Origin: PALSA-894 sp963828625
GTDB taxonomy: Bacteria; Pseudomonadota; Alphaproteobacteria; Rhizobiales; Xanthobacteraceae
Length of the DNA: 64,000 bases
Assembly: GCA_963828625.1 (NCBI GenBank)
Contig: CAWHEX010000008.1
Coordinates: 248,001-312,000, forward strand
Reading direction: 5' to 3'
A program made the translations under genes and the position numbers. Positions within the stretch are counted from its first letter, which is position 1; each line of letters starts with the position of its first letter. The notes below the pieces were generated by a model. That model was not told where the DNA came from. It saw only the letters and a program-made list of their open reading frames with translations, and made no database searches. This document shows, piece after piece, positions 1-11,223 of this stretch.

Positions 1-242
1 AGGTGCTTCGGCACGTTGCCGGCCTGCACCGAGACGGTCATGCCCTCGGCCATGACGAATGTCTTGGACCGGAAGCCGACCGGGTTTGCCGGGCCGAGCG
101 CATCGCCCTGCAGGTCGGGGACGTGAAGGATCTGCGCCGTCATCATGGTGTCGGCCGCGATGGCGCGCGGGAACATCTGCGTGGCGCCGGCGCCGGCCGC
201 GAAGGCGAGCGCGACGGACGAAAAGAATGCAACGCGATTCAT
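1..242 (-). CDS. Secreted cupin-like protein, N-terminal part
   Basis: Only the first 80 codons lie in the window; the rest is beyond base 1. The start is the ATG read from 242. The N-terminus is a basic residue followed by a hydrophobic alanine-rich stretch (about residues 4-18), then PRAIAAD, which looks like a signal peptide. The mature part begins with an ILHVPDLQG-type segment, which I associate with small cupin-domain proteins of Bradyrhizobium relatives. No metal-binding residues are inside the visible part, so the cupin assignment is an inference from the opening segment alone. It is divergent from the B3/B4 gene at 320. Confidence 0.45.
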   Translation of the reverse strand, partial: MNRVAFFSSVALAFAAGAGATQMFPRAIAADTMMTAQILHVPDLQGDALGPANPVGFRSKTFVMAEGMTVSVQAGNVPKH

Positions 243-319
243 GGAAGTCCTCCCGGATATTTGTTTTATTGAACGGGGAAGCGTAGTCCGCGCAGCCTTG
301 CACGCACAAGAGTTGAAGT

Positions 320-1114
320 TTGCAGATTTCCATCGCCGAGGTCACGAATGCGTTTCCCGATTACCGCGTCGCGGTCGTCGTCGCCGAAGGGCTGACGATC
401 GCGCCGGAGCGCCCACCGGCGCTCGATGCGCTGATCGCAGAACGCGAGGCGGCGGCGCGCGCCGCGTGGGCGGGCACGGAGCTGTCGCAGATTCCCGGCA
501 TCGCGGCGTGGCGCGCGGCCTACAAGGGCTTCGGCATCAAGCAGACGCGCTATCGCTCGTCGGTGGAACGACTCATCAAGAACGTGCTGGCGGACCGGCC
601 GCTCGCGCGCGTCAACACGTTCGTCGATCTCTACAATGCGGTATCGCTCGCCCACGTGCTGCCGCTCGGTGCAGACGATCTCGCGCAGGTGATGCCGCCG
701 CTTGCGTTTCGCTTTGCGCGCGAGGGCGACAGCTTTCTCGACATGGCGGACACCGAGGCCGGCGAGCCGCCCGAGGCGCCGAAGGCGGGCGAGGTGGTCT
801 ACGCGGACGCCGACCATATTCTCTGCCGCCGCTGGAACTGGCGGCAGGACGCCCGCTCGCTGATTACGCCCACGACCGGGCGGGCGGTCGTCACCGTGCA
901 GGCGAACGGTCGCGGCGATCCCGCGAAGGCAGCAGACGATCTCATTGATCTGATTAGGAAATTCTGCGGCGGGACGTGCCGCGTGACCGTCCTCGACAAG
1001 CGCGCTACCCACAGCCCGCCTGTAGCCCGCTGCCGCCTCTTGCAGGCGCCGCACTTTGCACATAAAGATATCCTTATATGTTTATCCGTAAGGAATGGGA
1101 CCTGTCCCACACCC
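320..1114 (+). CDS. B3/B4 tRNA-binding domain protein (PheT-like), lacking its own stop
   Basis: The first ~230 residues match the stand-alone B3/B4 domain family related to the editing domain of the phenylalanyl-tRNA synthetase beta chain. Visible hallmarks are IPGIAAWRAAYKGFG and KQTRYRSSVERL, then RVNTFVDLYNAVSLAHVLPLG and CRRWNWRQDARSLITP. Such proteins probably act on mischarged or free amino acids or tRNA, but the function is not established. The start is a TTG at 320. The family normally ends shortly after the VTVLDK segment (near base 1000). Here no stop is met: about 35 residues of non-conserved translation follow and the frame runs straight into sahR. A TAG one base out of frame at 1023-1025 suggests a lost stop or an upstream indel. 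The end given here is the base before the likely sahR start. Confidence 0.6.
1062..1085. promoter_or_regulatory. Probable SahR operator upstream of sahR-metF-metH
   Basis: An AT-rich island in GC-rich surroundings. It holds a near-perfect inverted repeat: left half ATAAAGATAT (1062-1071), spacer CCTT, right half ATATGTTTAT (1076-1085), with one mismatch between the arms. It sits 30 bases before the sahR ATG. The symmetry, AT content and position fit an ArsR-family operator, and the half-site resembles my recollection of the SahR motif in Proteobacteria. Binding by SahR is inferred. Confidence 0.65.
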
Positions 1115-2116
1115 ATGATCGCCCTCGCGCCGGTTGATTTCGACTCCCTGCATGCCGCCCTGCGCGCGGCCGGCGAGGGCACGCGCCTGCGCATCCTCGC
1201 GCTGCTCGCCGAAGCCGAACTGACGGTGTCGGACCTCACCAAAATCTTGCGCCAGTCGCAGCCGCGCATCTCGCGTCATCTCAAGCTGCTGGCGGAAGCC
1301 GGGCTGGTGGATCGCTTTCGCGAGGGAAGCTGGGCGTTCTATCGCCTTGGCGAACGCGGCGGCGTTGCCGAGATCGCGCAGACGCTGACCGCGCGGCTCG
1401 ATCCCGCCGATCCGGTGGTGATGCGCGACCGCGGCCGGCTCGCCGCCGTGCGCGCCGCCCGCGCGCAGGCCGCGCAGACCTATTTCAGCGCGCACGCCGC
1501 CGAATGGGATCGCATCCGCCGCCTGCACGTCGCGGACGCCGCGGTCGAAGGCGCGATCCAGGCGGCGCTCGCCGACCGGCCGATCCGCTCGTTCCTCGAT
1601 CTCGGCACCGGCACCGGCCGCATGCTCGAACTGTTCGGCCCGGAGATCGAGCGCGGGCTCGGCATCGACATGTCGCTCGACATGCTCGCGCTCGCGCGCG
1701 CGCGGCTCGAGCGCGCCGGGCTGAAGCATTGCAGCGTGCGGCAGGGCGACATCTACGAGCTTCCGGTGCCGAAGGATTCCTTCGACGTCGTGGTGATCCA
1801 TCAGGTGCTGCACTTCCTCGACGACGGCGCGCGCGCGATCGCCGAGGCTGCGCGCACGCTGCGTCCGCAGGGGCGACTGCTGGTCGTCGATTTCGCGCCG
1901 CACGATCTTGAGTTCCTGCGCGAGGAGCACGCGCATCTGCGCCTCGGCTTCGCGCCCGAGACGGTGGCGCAATGGATGAGCGCGGCAGGCCTCGACGTGG
2001 CGCTGCATCGCGTGCTGCCGCCGGAGCCGGAGTCGGAAGGCAAGATTGCCGTGTCGCTGTGGCTCGCGCGCGATCCGCGCCTCGCGCTCGTGGCGTCTGC
2101 GCAGGGAGTTGCGTGA
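1115..2116 (+). CDS. sahR: ArsR-family regulator with C-terminal SAM-dependent methyltransferase domain (SahR type)
   Basis: A 333-residue protein in two parts. Residues ~10-95 form an ArsR winged helix (AGEGTRLRILALLAEAELTV, then the recognition helix in SQPRISRHLKLL). Residues ~150-310 form a class I methyltransferase fold with motif I DLGTGTGRMLELF and VVVIHQVLHFLDD. This fusion next to metF/metH is the arrangement known for SahR, a repressor of methionine-cycle genes that responds to S-adenosylhomocysteine. The methyltransferase fold probably serves as the ligand sensor. The ATG at 1115 is chosen because it begins the conserved ArsR part and lies just after the operator; the frame is open far upstream. 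Its stop overlaps the metF start (TGATG). Confidence 0.75.
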   Translation: MIALAPVDFDSLHAALRAAGEGTRLRILALLAEAELTVSDLTKILRQSQPRISRHLKLLAEAGLVDRFREGSWAFYRLGERGGVAEIAQTLTARLDPADPVVMRDRGRLAAVRAARAQAAQTYFSAHAAEWDRIRRLHVADAAVEGAIQAALADRPIRSFLDLGTGTGRMLELFGPEIERGLGIDMSLDMLALARARLERAGLKHCSVRQGDIYELPVPKDSFDVVVIHQVLHFLDDGARAIAEAARTLRPQGRLLVVDFAPHDLEFLREEHAHLRLGFAPETVAQWMSAAGLDVALHRVLPPEPESEGKIAVSLWLARDPRLALVASAQGVA

Positions 2117-3021
2117 TGGTCGGAGATTTCGTTCGCGCCAGCCGTCACGTCGGCATCCGCATCAACGTCTCGTTCGAGTTCTTCCCGCCGAAGACCGACG
2201 AGATGGAGCGCACGCTGTGGGATTCGATCGAGCGCCTCAGCCCTCTGCGGCCGCATTTCGTCTCGGTCACGTACGGCGCCGGCGGCTCGACGCGCGAGCG
2301 CACCCACGCGACGGTGAAGCGCATTCTCGCCGAAACGGCGCTGACACCCGCTGCGCATCTCACTTGCGTCAGCGCGACGCGTGACGAGGTCGACAGCGTG
2401 ATCCGCGCCTACCGGGAGGCGGGGGTGCGCCACATCGTGGCGCTGCGCGGCGATCCAGCGGGCGGCATCGGCGAAAAGTACGCGCCGCATCCGGATGGCT
2501 ACCTCAACGGCGCTGACCTCGTCGCGGGCATCAAGCGCATCACCGATGCGGAGGTGACCGTTTCGGCCTATCCGGAAAAGCATCCGGACTCGGCGTCGGT
2601 GCAGGACGACATCGACATGCTGGCCGCGAAGGTGGATGCGGGCGCGACGCGCGCCGTTACGCAGTTCTTCTTCGAGAACGATCTCTATTTCCGCTATCTC
2701 GACCGTGTACGCGCGCGTGGCATTTCGGTTCCGGTCACGCCGGGCATTCTGCCGGTGCAGAATTTCAAGCAGGCGAAGAGTTTCGCGCAGCGTGCGGGCG
2801 CGACCATGCCGGACTGGCTCGCGGCGCGCTTCGAGGGACTCGATGACGACCCTGCGACGCGCAAGCTGATCGCGGCCGCGATCGCCGCCGAACAGGTGCT
2901 CGATCTGGTCGATCGCGGCGTGAGCGATTTCCATTTCTACACCATGAACCGCGCGGATCTCGTCTACGCGATCTGCCATCTCCTCGGCCTGCGGCCCGAG
3001 CCCAAGCAGGAGGCCGCTTAA
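2116..3021 (+). CDS. metF: Methylenetetrahydrofolate reductase
   Basis: 301 residues, the usual length for bacterial MetF. It reduces 5,10-methylene- to 5-methyl-tetrahydrofolate, the methyl donor for the downstream MetH. Visible hallmarks are SFEFFPPKTDEME near the N-terminus, VSVTYGAGGSTRERT, HLTCV, VALRGDP, SAYPEKHP and AGATRAVTQFFFEN, spread along the flavin-binding TIM barrel as in the family. The ATG at 2116 overlaps the sahR stop, showing translational coupling. The stop is followed directly by the metH start, so sahR-metF-metH read as one operon. Confidence 0.93.
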   Translation: MVGDFVRASRHVGIRINVSFEFFPPKTDEMERTLWDSIERLSPLRPHFVSVTYGAGGSTRERTHATVKRILAETALTPAAHLTCVSATRDEVDSVIRAYREAGVRHIVALRGDPAGGIGEKYAPHPDGYLNGADLVAGIKRITDAEVTVSAYPEKHPDSASVQDDIDMLAAKVDAGATRAVTQFFFENDLYFRYLDRVRARGISVPVTPGILPVQNFKQAKSFAQRAGATMPDWLAARFEGLDDDPATRKLIAAAIAAEQVLDLVDRGVSDFHFYTMNRADLVYAICHLLGLRPEPKQEAA

Positions 3022-6717
<3,696 letters not shown>

Positions 6718-6728
6718 GCCTTTTTATC

Positions 6729-6779
6729 GCGCATGATCTGGTCCGAAAAACCGGTGCCCACTTTTCGGGATCATCGCGC
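6729..6779. repeat. Dispersed palindromic repeat, copy 1
   Basis: A 51-base imperfect palindrome beginning GCGCATGATC and ending GATCATCGCGC, with ACCGGTGCCCACTTTTCGGG inside. A related element lies in opposite orientation at 47881-47928. This GCGCATGATC...ACCGG type is, as I recall, very abundant in Rhizobiales genomes. It lies 11 bases past the metH stop and could fold into a hairpin in mRNA. Confidence 0.7.
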
Positions 6780-6791
6780 CCCAAAACGCCA

Positions 6792-6815
6792 GAGACCGGG
6801 ATCGCTCCCGGTCTC
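6792..6815 (-). terminator. Hairpin terminator of the 27-residue protein gene
   Basis: A perfect 10-bp stem (GAGACCGGGA paired with TCCCGGTCTC) with a four-base loop. Read on the minus strand it is followed by TGGCGTTTTGG, a short T run. It lies about 60 bases past the stop of the small gene at 6877-6960. It may also stop read-through from metH on the plus strand. Confidence 0.5.
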
Positions 6816-6876
6816 CGATAACTCTTGCCGCCCCCGGGCGGCCTTGTGCGATTGGCTTATCGATTGGACTGAAACC

Positions 6877-6960
6877 TCAGAAAGCGCCCAGCAGGATCGC
6901 GCCGACCAAAGCGAACGCGGCGCACACCGCCAGCACATTCAGCCTCAAGGCTAGGTCCAC
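6877..6960 (-). CDS. 27-residue single-span membrane protein
   Basis: An 84-base frame starting at GTG (6960) and ending TGA. The product has a short charged start (VDLALRLN) and then an almost wholly hydrophobic stretch through residues 8-27, enough for one membrane span. Support for a real gene: AGGGAGG lies six bases before the GTG, a TAGAAT -10-like hexamer lies upstream at 6993-6998, and a hairpin terminator follows. I recall similar very short hydrophobic proteins in Bradyrhizobium but no known function. Confidence 0.6.
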   Translation of the reverse strand: MDLALRLNVLAVCAAFALVGAILLGAF

Positions 6961-7186
6961 GTAAGGCCTCCCTCGCTGTTGAGCCGATCCGGATTCTACC
7001 AAAGTCGAAGGCCGGACCGAAGCGCCTAACGTGCCGCGCCGCGAAAGCGTTCCCCGGGAGCTTGCCGGTTGGGTCGACGAAGCGCCGTCAGCGCCTTGAA
7101 AAACAACAACAAAAATTTTCGGAAACGCCTCCGATCACATTACTTTTCGGTCCACAGCTTCTGCTGTGAGCGGTAGCCCGCTGTGG
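6961..7186. other. Non-coding stretch between the small gene and the amidase
   Basis: No convincing coding frame. It holds the likely promoter of the small gene (TAGAAT on the minus strand at 6993-6998) and a hairpin CACAGC-TTCT-GCTGTG at 7153-7168, just past the amidase stop, without a clear T run. Confidence 0.4.
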
Positions 7187-8482
7187 CTAGGATCGCCGTG
7201 CCAGCGCCTGCTCGGTGAACAAGGCCGATTCCAGCGCCGCGCGGTCGCGGCCGAACCGGCCGACGATCTGCACCCCGAGCGGCATCCCGGCGCCATCCGA
7301 GAGGCCCGGCACGTTCACGCAGGGCGTCCCCATCAGCGTCCAGAGCCAGTTGAAATTCGCCACACCCGTCGCGCCGATCCCGTGCGGCGCCGCGCCCGGT
7401 GCGGACGGCGTGAGGATCACATCGTAACTCCCCATCAGGTCCGCGAGCGCGAGGCGCGCGCGCTTCGCGGTGCGGCGCGCATCGTCATACGCGTCGACGC
7501 CGACGCCCGCGGCTTCGTCCAGCATCGCGACGGTCTTTGGCCCGAGCAATGCGCGCCGGTTATCGTACTCGAACGCGTAGGAGCGCGCCGCCTCGTGCTG
7601 GATGATGACCTTGTGCGCGCGCCAGGCGTCTTCCAGCAGCGGCGGCAGCATGACCTCTTTCACGCTGGCGCCCGCGACTTCGAGCGCGCGCGCGGCCGTG
7701 CCGATCGCGTTCTGCATGTCTGCGGAGGCTTCCGCCCAGATGTGGGTGTGCACCAGCGCGACACGCGGCGCGGAGGGCGCTGCGCGATCGACGCGGAAGT
7801 CGCGGCCCGTCATTGCGGCAGCGGCGAACGCGACGTCGGCGACACCCGCGCCGTAGAGCCCGACCGTGTCGAGCGACCACGCGTAGCACTTCACGCCGAT
7901 TGTCGGGATCAGCTTGTAGGACGGCTTGAACGCCGCGACCCCGCAGTACGCGCCGGGACGGATCACCGAGCCCGCGGTCTGCGAGCCGGTCGTGATCGGC
8001 ACCATGCCGGCCGCGACCGCGGCGGCCGAGCCGGACGAGGAGCCGCCCGGCGTATGTTCGAGATTGTGCGGGTTGCGCGTCTTGCCGGTCTGCTGGTGCG
8101 CGAACTCGGTGGTGACGGTCTTGCCGAGGATGACGCCGCCCGCGCGCTTGAGCATCGTCACCGGCGAGGCGTCGGCCGCGGGCCGGTGCCCCTTGTAGGC
8201 CGCCGAGCCGTATTCGGTCGGCATGTCGTGGGTGTCGTAGATGTCTTTCAGGCCGACCGGCAGGCCGCGCAGCGGCAGCGCGCGCAGGCGGTCTGCATCC
8301 TTGCGGGCGAGTGCACGCGCGCTGTCGATCGCGAGATGCGTGAACGCGCCGACGTCGTCCTCGCGCGCCGCGATCGCGGCGGCGCAGAGATCGACCACGC
8401 CCTCCGGCGTGATCTCGCCGGCCTCGATCCGGCGCGCGAGATCGAGAGCGGAGAGGAGCGGGCGGTCGCGGCGTTCGAGCAT
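7187..8482 (-). CDS. Amidase signature-family hydrolase
   Basis: 431 residues of the amidase signature family (Ser-cisSer-Lys triad), which hydrolyses carboxamides. Candidate catalytic residues by spacing are Lys79 in GLPVGLKDIYDT, Ser148 in TPGGSSSGSA and Ser172 in QTAGSVIRP; the 24-residue gap between the serines is as expected. The start is ATG at 8482, with AAGGA eight bases upstream; the frame is open further upstream but without conserved sequence. Substrate cannot be told from sequence. It stands alone on the minus strand, followed by the gap at 6961-7186. Confidence 0.85.
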   Translation of the reverse strand: MLERRDRPLLSALDLARRIEAGEITPEGVVDLCAAAIAAREDDVGAFTHLAIDSARALARKDADRLRALPLRGLPVGLKDIYDTHDMPTEYGSAAYKGHRPAADASPVTMLKRAGGVILGKTVTTEFAHQQTGKTRNPHNLEHTPGGSSSGSAAAVAAGMVPITTGSQTAGSVIRPGAYCGVAAFKPSYKLIPTIGVKCYAWSLDTVGLYGAGVADVAFAAAAMTGRDFRVDRAAPSAPRVALVHTHIWAEASADMQNAIGTAARALEVAGASVKEVMLPPLLEDAWRAHKVIIQHEAARSYAFEYDNRRALLGPKTVAMLDEAAGVGVDAYDDARRTAKRARLALADLMGSYDVILTPSAPGAAPHGIGATGVANFNWLWTLMGTPCVNVPGLSDGAGMPLGVQIVGRFGRDRAALESALFTEQALARRS

Positions 8483-8519
8483 GTCGGATGTCCTTCGTGG
8501 GCCGCCACCGTAGCGCGGT

Positions 8520-8930
8520 CTACCTGCCGCTGCCACTCGCCTTGCGCAGGGCCTTGCCGTCGAAGACGTAGGCGAGCGTCTTGCCCTTCAGGCGGATCGC
8601 GAGCCGTCGCCCTTGCAGATGACGGAAATGACCTCGCGCGGCGGCACATCGTCGGCGATCTTCAGTTCGAGCACGCCCTGCACGTTCTTCGCATCGTCGA
8701 GGCCGGCCAGCAGGATCGTGCGCGTGACCCAGATGCCGGGCTTGTCGAAGCGCGCCGGGATCACGGCATGGACCGTGCCGGCAAGCGCGGGTTTGGGCGT
8801 GAGCGCGCATGCGCCGAACGCGACGCCTTCTTCGCGCGCCACCAGTGCGCTCAAGGTTTCGGCGTGCGCCGACGCCTGAGAGAAGGCAGAGCAGCAGCAT
8901 GGCGGGAAGAAGATAAAGCGCACGCATCAT
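8520..8930 (-). CDS. Small secreted protein of unknown function, frame-broken twice
   Basis: Starts ATG-ATG at 8930 with a clear signal peptide (MRALYLLPAMLLLCLLS). The next coherent segment, QASAHAETLSALVAREEG onward (with CALTPKPALAGTVHAVIP), lies in another frame entered near 8878. The C-terminal GKTLAYVFDGKALRKASG is back in the first frame, entered near 8605, and ends at TAG 8520-8522. Joined, the product is about 135 residues, exported, with two cysteines in the mature part. The smooth joins suggest one-base errors. I do not recognise the family. Confidence 0.5.
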   Translation of the reverse strand: MMRALYLLPAMLLLCLLSGVGARRNLERTGGARRRRRVRRMRAHAQTRACRHGPCRDPGALRQARHLGHAHDPAGRPRRCEERAGRARTEDRRRCAAARGHFRHLQGRRLAIRLKGKTLAYVFDGKALRKASGSGR

Positions 8931-9017
8931 GGCGGCCCGATCATACACCGGACGCCGTATTGGCCAGTCCCACGCGGCGTGCTTTCGGCGTAGGATGGCA
9001 AGCCCGAGGGATGTCGC

Positions 9018-9362
9018 ATGGACCGAGACCTCGACAAGTGGCTCCCGGCGCTCGCCGCGGTCGGCGGCGTGATCGTCGCGGTGATCGCGTCTTACTTCGG
9101 GGGCTTTCTCGGGATCGGAATCGCCGGTCTGCTCATCGGGATTGTGGCGGTCCGCTACGATCTGGAAAAGGACGGCGTCGGCAGCGGATTGCCGTCGGCG
9201 CACCTTCTGGCGCAACAGGCCGCCCAGCGCGAGCGGATGACGGCGGAAGAGCGGCTCGCGCATCGCGCGGGACTTCAGGCGCTGTGGCGGCCACTGGCCG
9301 TCGCCAAGACCATCAGCATCGGACTGATCGCATTGGGCTTCGGCGGCTATTTCCTTTTGTGA
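9018..9362 (+). CDS. Small membrane protein of unknown function
   Basis: 114 residues with about three membrane spans: ~10-27 and ~29-46 form a glycine-rich hairpin, and ~95-114 is a C-terminal span. Between them is a charged amphipathic stretch (QRERMTAEERLAHRAG). GAGGG precedes the ATG. No known domain is recognised, and neighbours give no functional hint. Confidence 0.65.
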   Translation: MDRDLDKWLPALAAVGGVIVAVIASYFGGFLGIGIAGLLIGIVAVRYDLEKDGVGSGLPSAHLLAQQAAQRERMTAEERLAHRAGLQALWRPLAVAKTISIGLIALGFGGYFLL

Positions 9363-9497
9363 CTCGCCGCTTGGTCTTCTTAAAGTTGTATCGCCGCCGC
9401 GACTCACGTACTCCTGCGTCCGGGCGACGGGTAGAATTCCGTGTCCGCCAACACACTCGGCACGGCATTCACGGTCCGCCCTTCGGGGAGGGAAGCC

Positions 9498-9869
9498 ATG
9501 CTTCGTCTCATTATCACGATCATTTTCGGTTTTGCTTGGTGGTGGGTCTTCACGCGGGTTGGTGCGAGCCTCGCGTGGCTCATGATCCTCGGTTCGGTGC
9601 TGGGCGTGTGCGCCTGCTGCTGCAAGGGCGGCACGACCGATGGCGGGTGGACGCCCACCGACTTCAACTATCAGGGCTGGATCGCCTGCATCCGGCGATG
9701 CTGGCCTCACACCGTCGTCGTGATGCTCGGCATGTTCATCGTCGGCATTCTCGCGGCGCTGGTGACGAGCGGCGGCACGTTCCCGTCCGGCGCCGACCTG
9801 ATGAACATCGCGATCGCGGCGATCTTCGCGCCGGGGCTCGTGCGCATCATCTGCTGCGCATACGACTGA
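9498..9869 (+). CDS. Small membrane protein with a cysteine cluster
   Basis: 123 residues starting at ATG 9498, preceded by GGGAGGGAAGCC, a strong ribosome site that decides this start over an upstream in-frame one at 9441. Three hydrophobic segments: ~3-20, ~24-41 and ~72-91. The second ends in CACCCKGG and is followed by a loop GGWTPTDFNYQGW; further cysteines occur at CIRRCW and ICCAYD near the C-terminus. The cysteine pattern suggests metal or redox use, but this is a guess. Family not recognised. Confidence 0.65.
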   Translation: MLRLIITIIFGFAWWWVFTRVGASLAWLMILGSVLGVCACCCKGGTTDGGWTPTDFNYQGWIACIRRCWPHTVVVMLGMFIVGILAALVTSGGTFPSGADLMNIAIAAIFAPGLVRIICCAYD

Positions 9870-10001
9870 GCATGCCCGGCTGAGGCGGATTGCGGGCGCG
9901 CAATCCGCTGCGGAAACTGGCGATGCGATGTAGGGGCGACGCCTGTCGGCATCGCGACAATCCGCTTGTTTGCCCGGTTCCCCAAGCTTGTATGTCTGAG
10001 A

Positions 10002-10030
10002 TCGCCCTCGTCGCCGGCGAGGGCGATTTC
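10002..10030 (+). terminator. Terminator-like hairpin
   Basis: A perfect 9-bp stem TCGCCCTCG / CGAGGGCGA (10002-10010 and 10018-10026) with a seven-base loop, followed by TTTCTT. It is the likely end of the transcript from 9498, although it lies only 18 bases before the next gene start. Confidence 0.5.
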
Positions 10031-10047
10031 TTGATGGGACCGCGCGC

Positions 10048-11223
10048 ATGAAAATCGAAGCCGTCGACTTCTTCTATCTCGCGATGCCGCAGGTCACCGA
10101 CGAGGCGGACGGCAGCCAGGATGCGCTGCTGGTGCGGGTCGCGGCAGGTGGGCATGTCGGCTGGGGCGAGTGCGAGGCGGCGCCGCTGCCCTCGATCGCG
10201 GCATTCTGTTGTCCAATGTCGCACGGGGTGTGCCGCCCGGTTCGGGACTCGGTGCTCGGCAAGCCGCTGCGGGAGCCTGCCGACATCGCGCGCATGTCGG
10301 CGGAGGTCGCCTACAACTCGATGGACCTGTTGCAGGCGCCGCATACGTTCTCAGGGATCGAGATGGCGCTGTGGGATCTGCTCGGCAAGGCGCGCGGCGA
10401 GCCGGTGTGGCGTCTGCTCGGCTACGCAAAGAGCCACCCGAAGACGCCGTATGCCTCCGTGCTGTTCGGCGACACGCCGGCCGAAACGCTCACGCGCGCC
10501 AAGGCGATGCGCGCGCGCAATTTCGTCGCGGCGAAATTCGGCTGGGGCCCGATCGGGCGTGGCGATGCGCGCGCCGATGCGGACCAGATCGCGGCGGCGC
10601 GCGAGGGCCTTGGACCCGATGGGATGTTGCTCGTCGATACTGGGCAGATTTTCATCGACGACGTGGAGCGCGCGGCGGCGCGGTTACCGGCGCTCGAAGC
10701 CGCGCGCGCCATCTGGTTCGAGGAGCCATTCGCCGCAAGCGCGCTCGACGCCTATGGCGCGCTCGCACGGCGCTGCAAGTCCGTGAAGCTCGCGGGCGGC
10801 GAGGGCGCGCACAACGTGAGCATGGCGAAGCACCTGATCGACTATGGCCGCGTCGGCTTCATCCAGATCGATTGCGGCCGCATCGGCGGCATCGGGCCAT
10901 CCAAGGAGGTCGCCGACTACGCGGTGGCGAAGGGCGTCACGTTCGTGAACCACACCTTCACGTCGCACCTCGCGCTGTCCGCCTCGATGCAGCCGTTCGC
11001 CGGGCTCGCGGATCACACGATCTGCGAATATCCCGCTATGCCGAAGCCGCTCGCGGTCGAGATGACGGAGAACCACCTTATGCCGGACGCGAACGGCGAG
11101 ATCGCGGCGCCCGATGCGCCGGGACTTGGCATCACTGTGTCGGCGCAAGGCGCGCGAAAATATCTCCAGGACGTCGACATCCGCGTGAACGGGAAGCAGC
11201 TGTTCGCAACCGCCGAACTATGA
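10048..11223 (+). CDS. Mandelate racemase/muconate-lactonizing enzyme family protein (enolase superfamily)
   Basis: 391 residues. The enolase-superfamily order is visible: a capping domain (~1-120), then a barrel. Likely metal ligands are Asp in LLVDTGQIF (~198), Glu in WFEEPF (~225) and Glu in LAGGEG (~250). The lysine of AAKFGWG (~170) and FVNHTFTSH near 305 are candidate acid/base positions. These enzymes abstract a proton next to a carboxylate; probably a sugar-acid dehydratase or racemase, exact substrate unknown. Its stop overlaps the 3' end of the convergent DUF2339 gene by six bases. Confidence 0.85.
   Translation: MKIEAVDFFYLAMPQVTDEADGSQDALLVRVAAGGHVGWGECEAAPLPSIAAFCCPMSHGVCRPVRDSVLGKPLREPADIARMSAEVAYNSMDLLQAPHTFSGIEMALWDLLGKARGEPVWRLLGYAKSHPKTPYASVLFGDTPAETLTRAKAMRARNFVAAKFGWGPIGRGDARADADQIAAAREGLGPDGMLLVDTGQIFIDDVERAAARLPALEAARAIWFEEPFAASALDAYGALARRCKSVKLAGGEGAHNVSMAKHLIDYGRVGFIQIDCGRIGGIGPSKEVADYAVAKGVTFVNHTFTSHLALSASMQPFAGLADHTICEYPAMPKPLAVEMTENHLMPDANGEIAAPDAPGLGITVSAQGARKYLQDVDIRVNGKQLFATAEL

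Noticed and set aside
7166..9883. A 905-codon plus-strand frame opposite the amidase
   Set aside because: Low-complexity Arg/Ala/Gly translation, opposite a clear amidase and crossing well-supported small genes. The same holds for 19121-21286 (+) and 60779-62551 (-).
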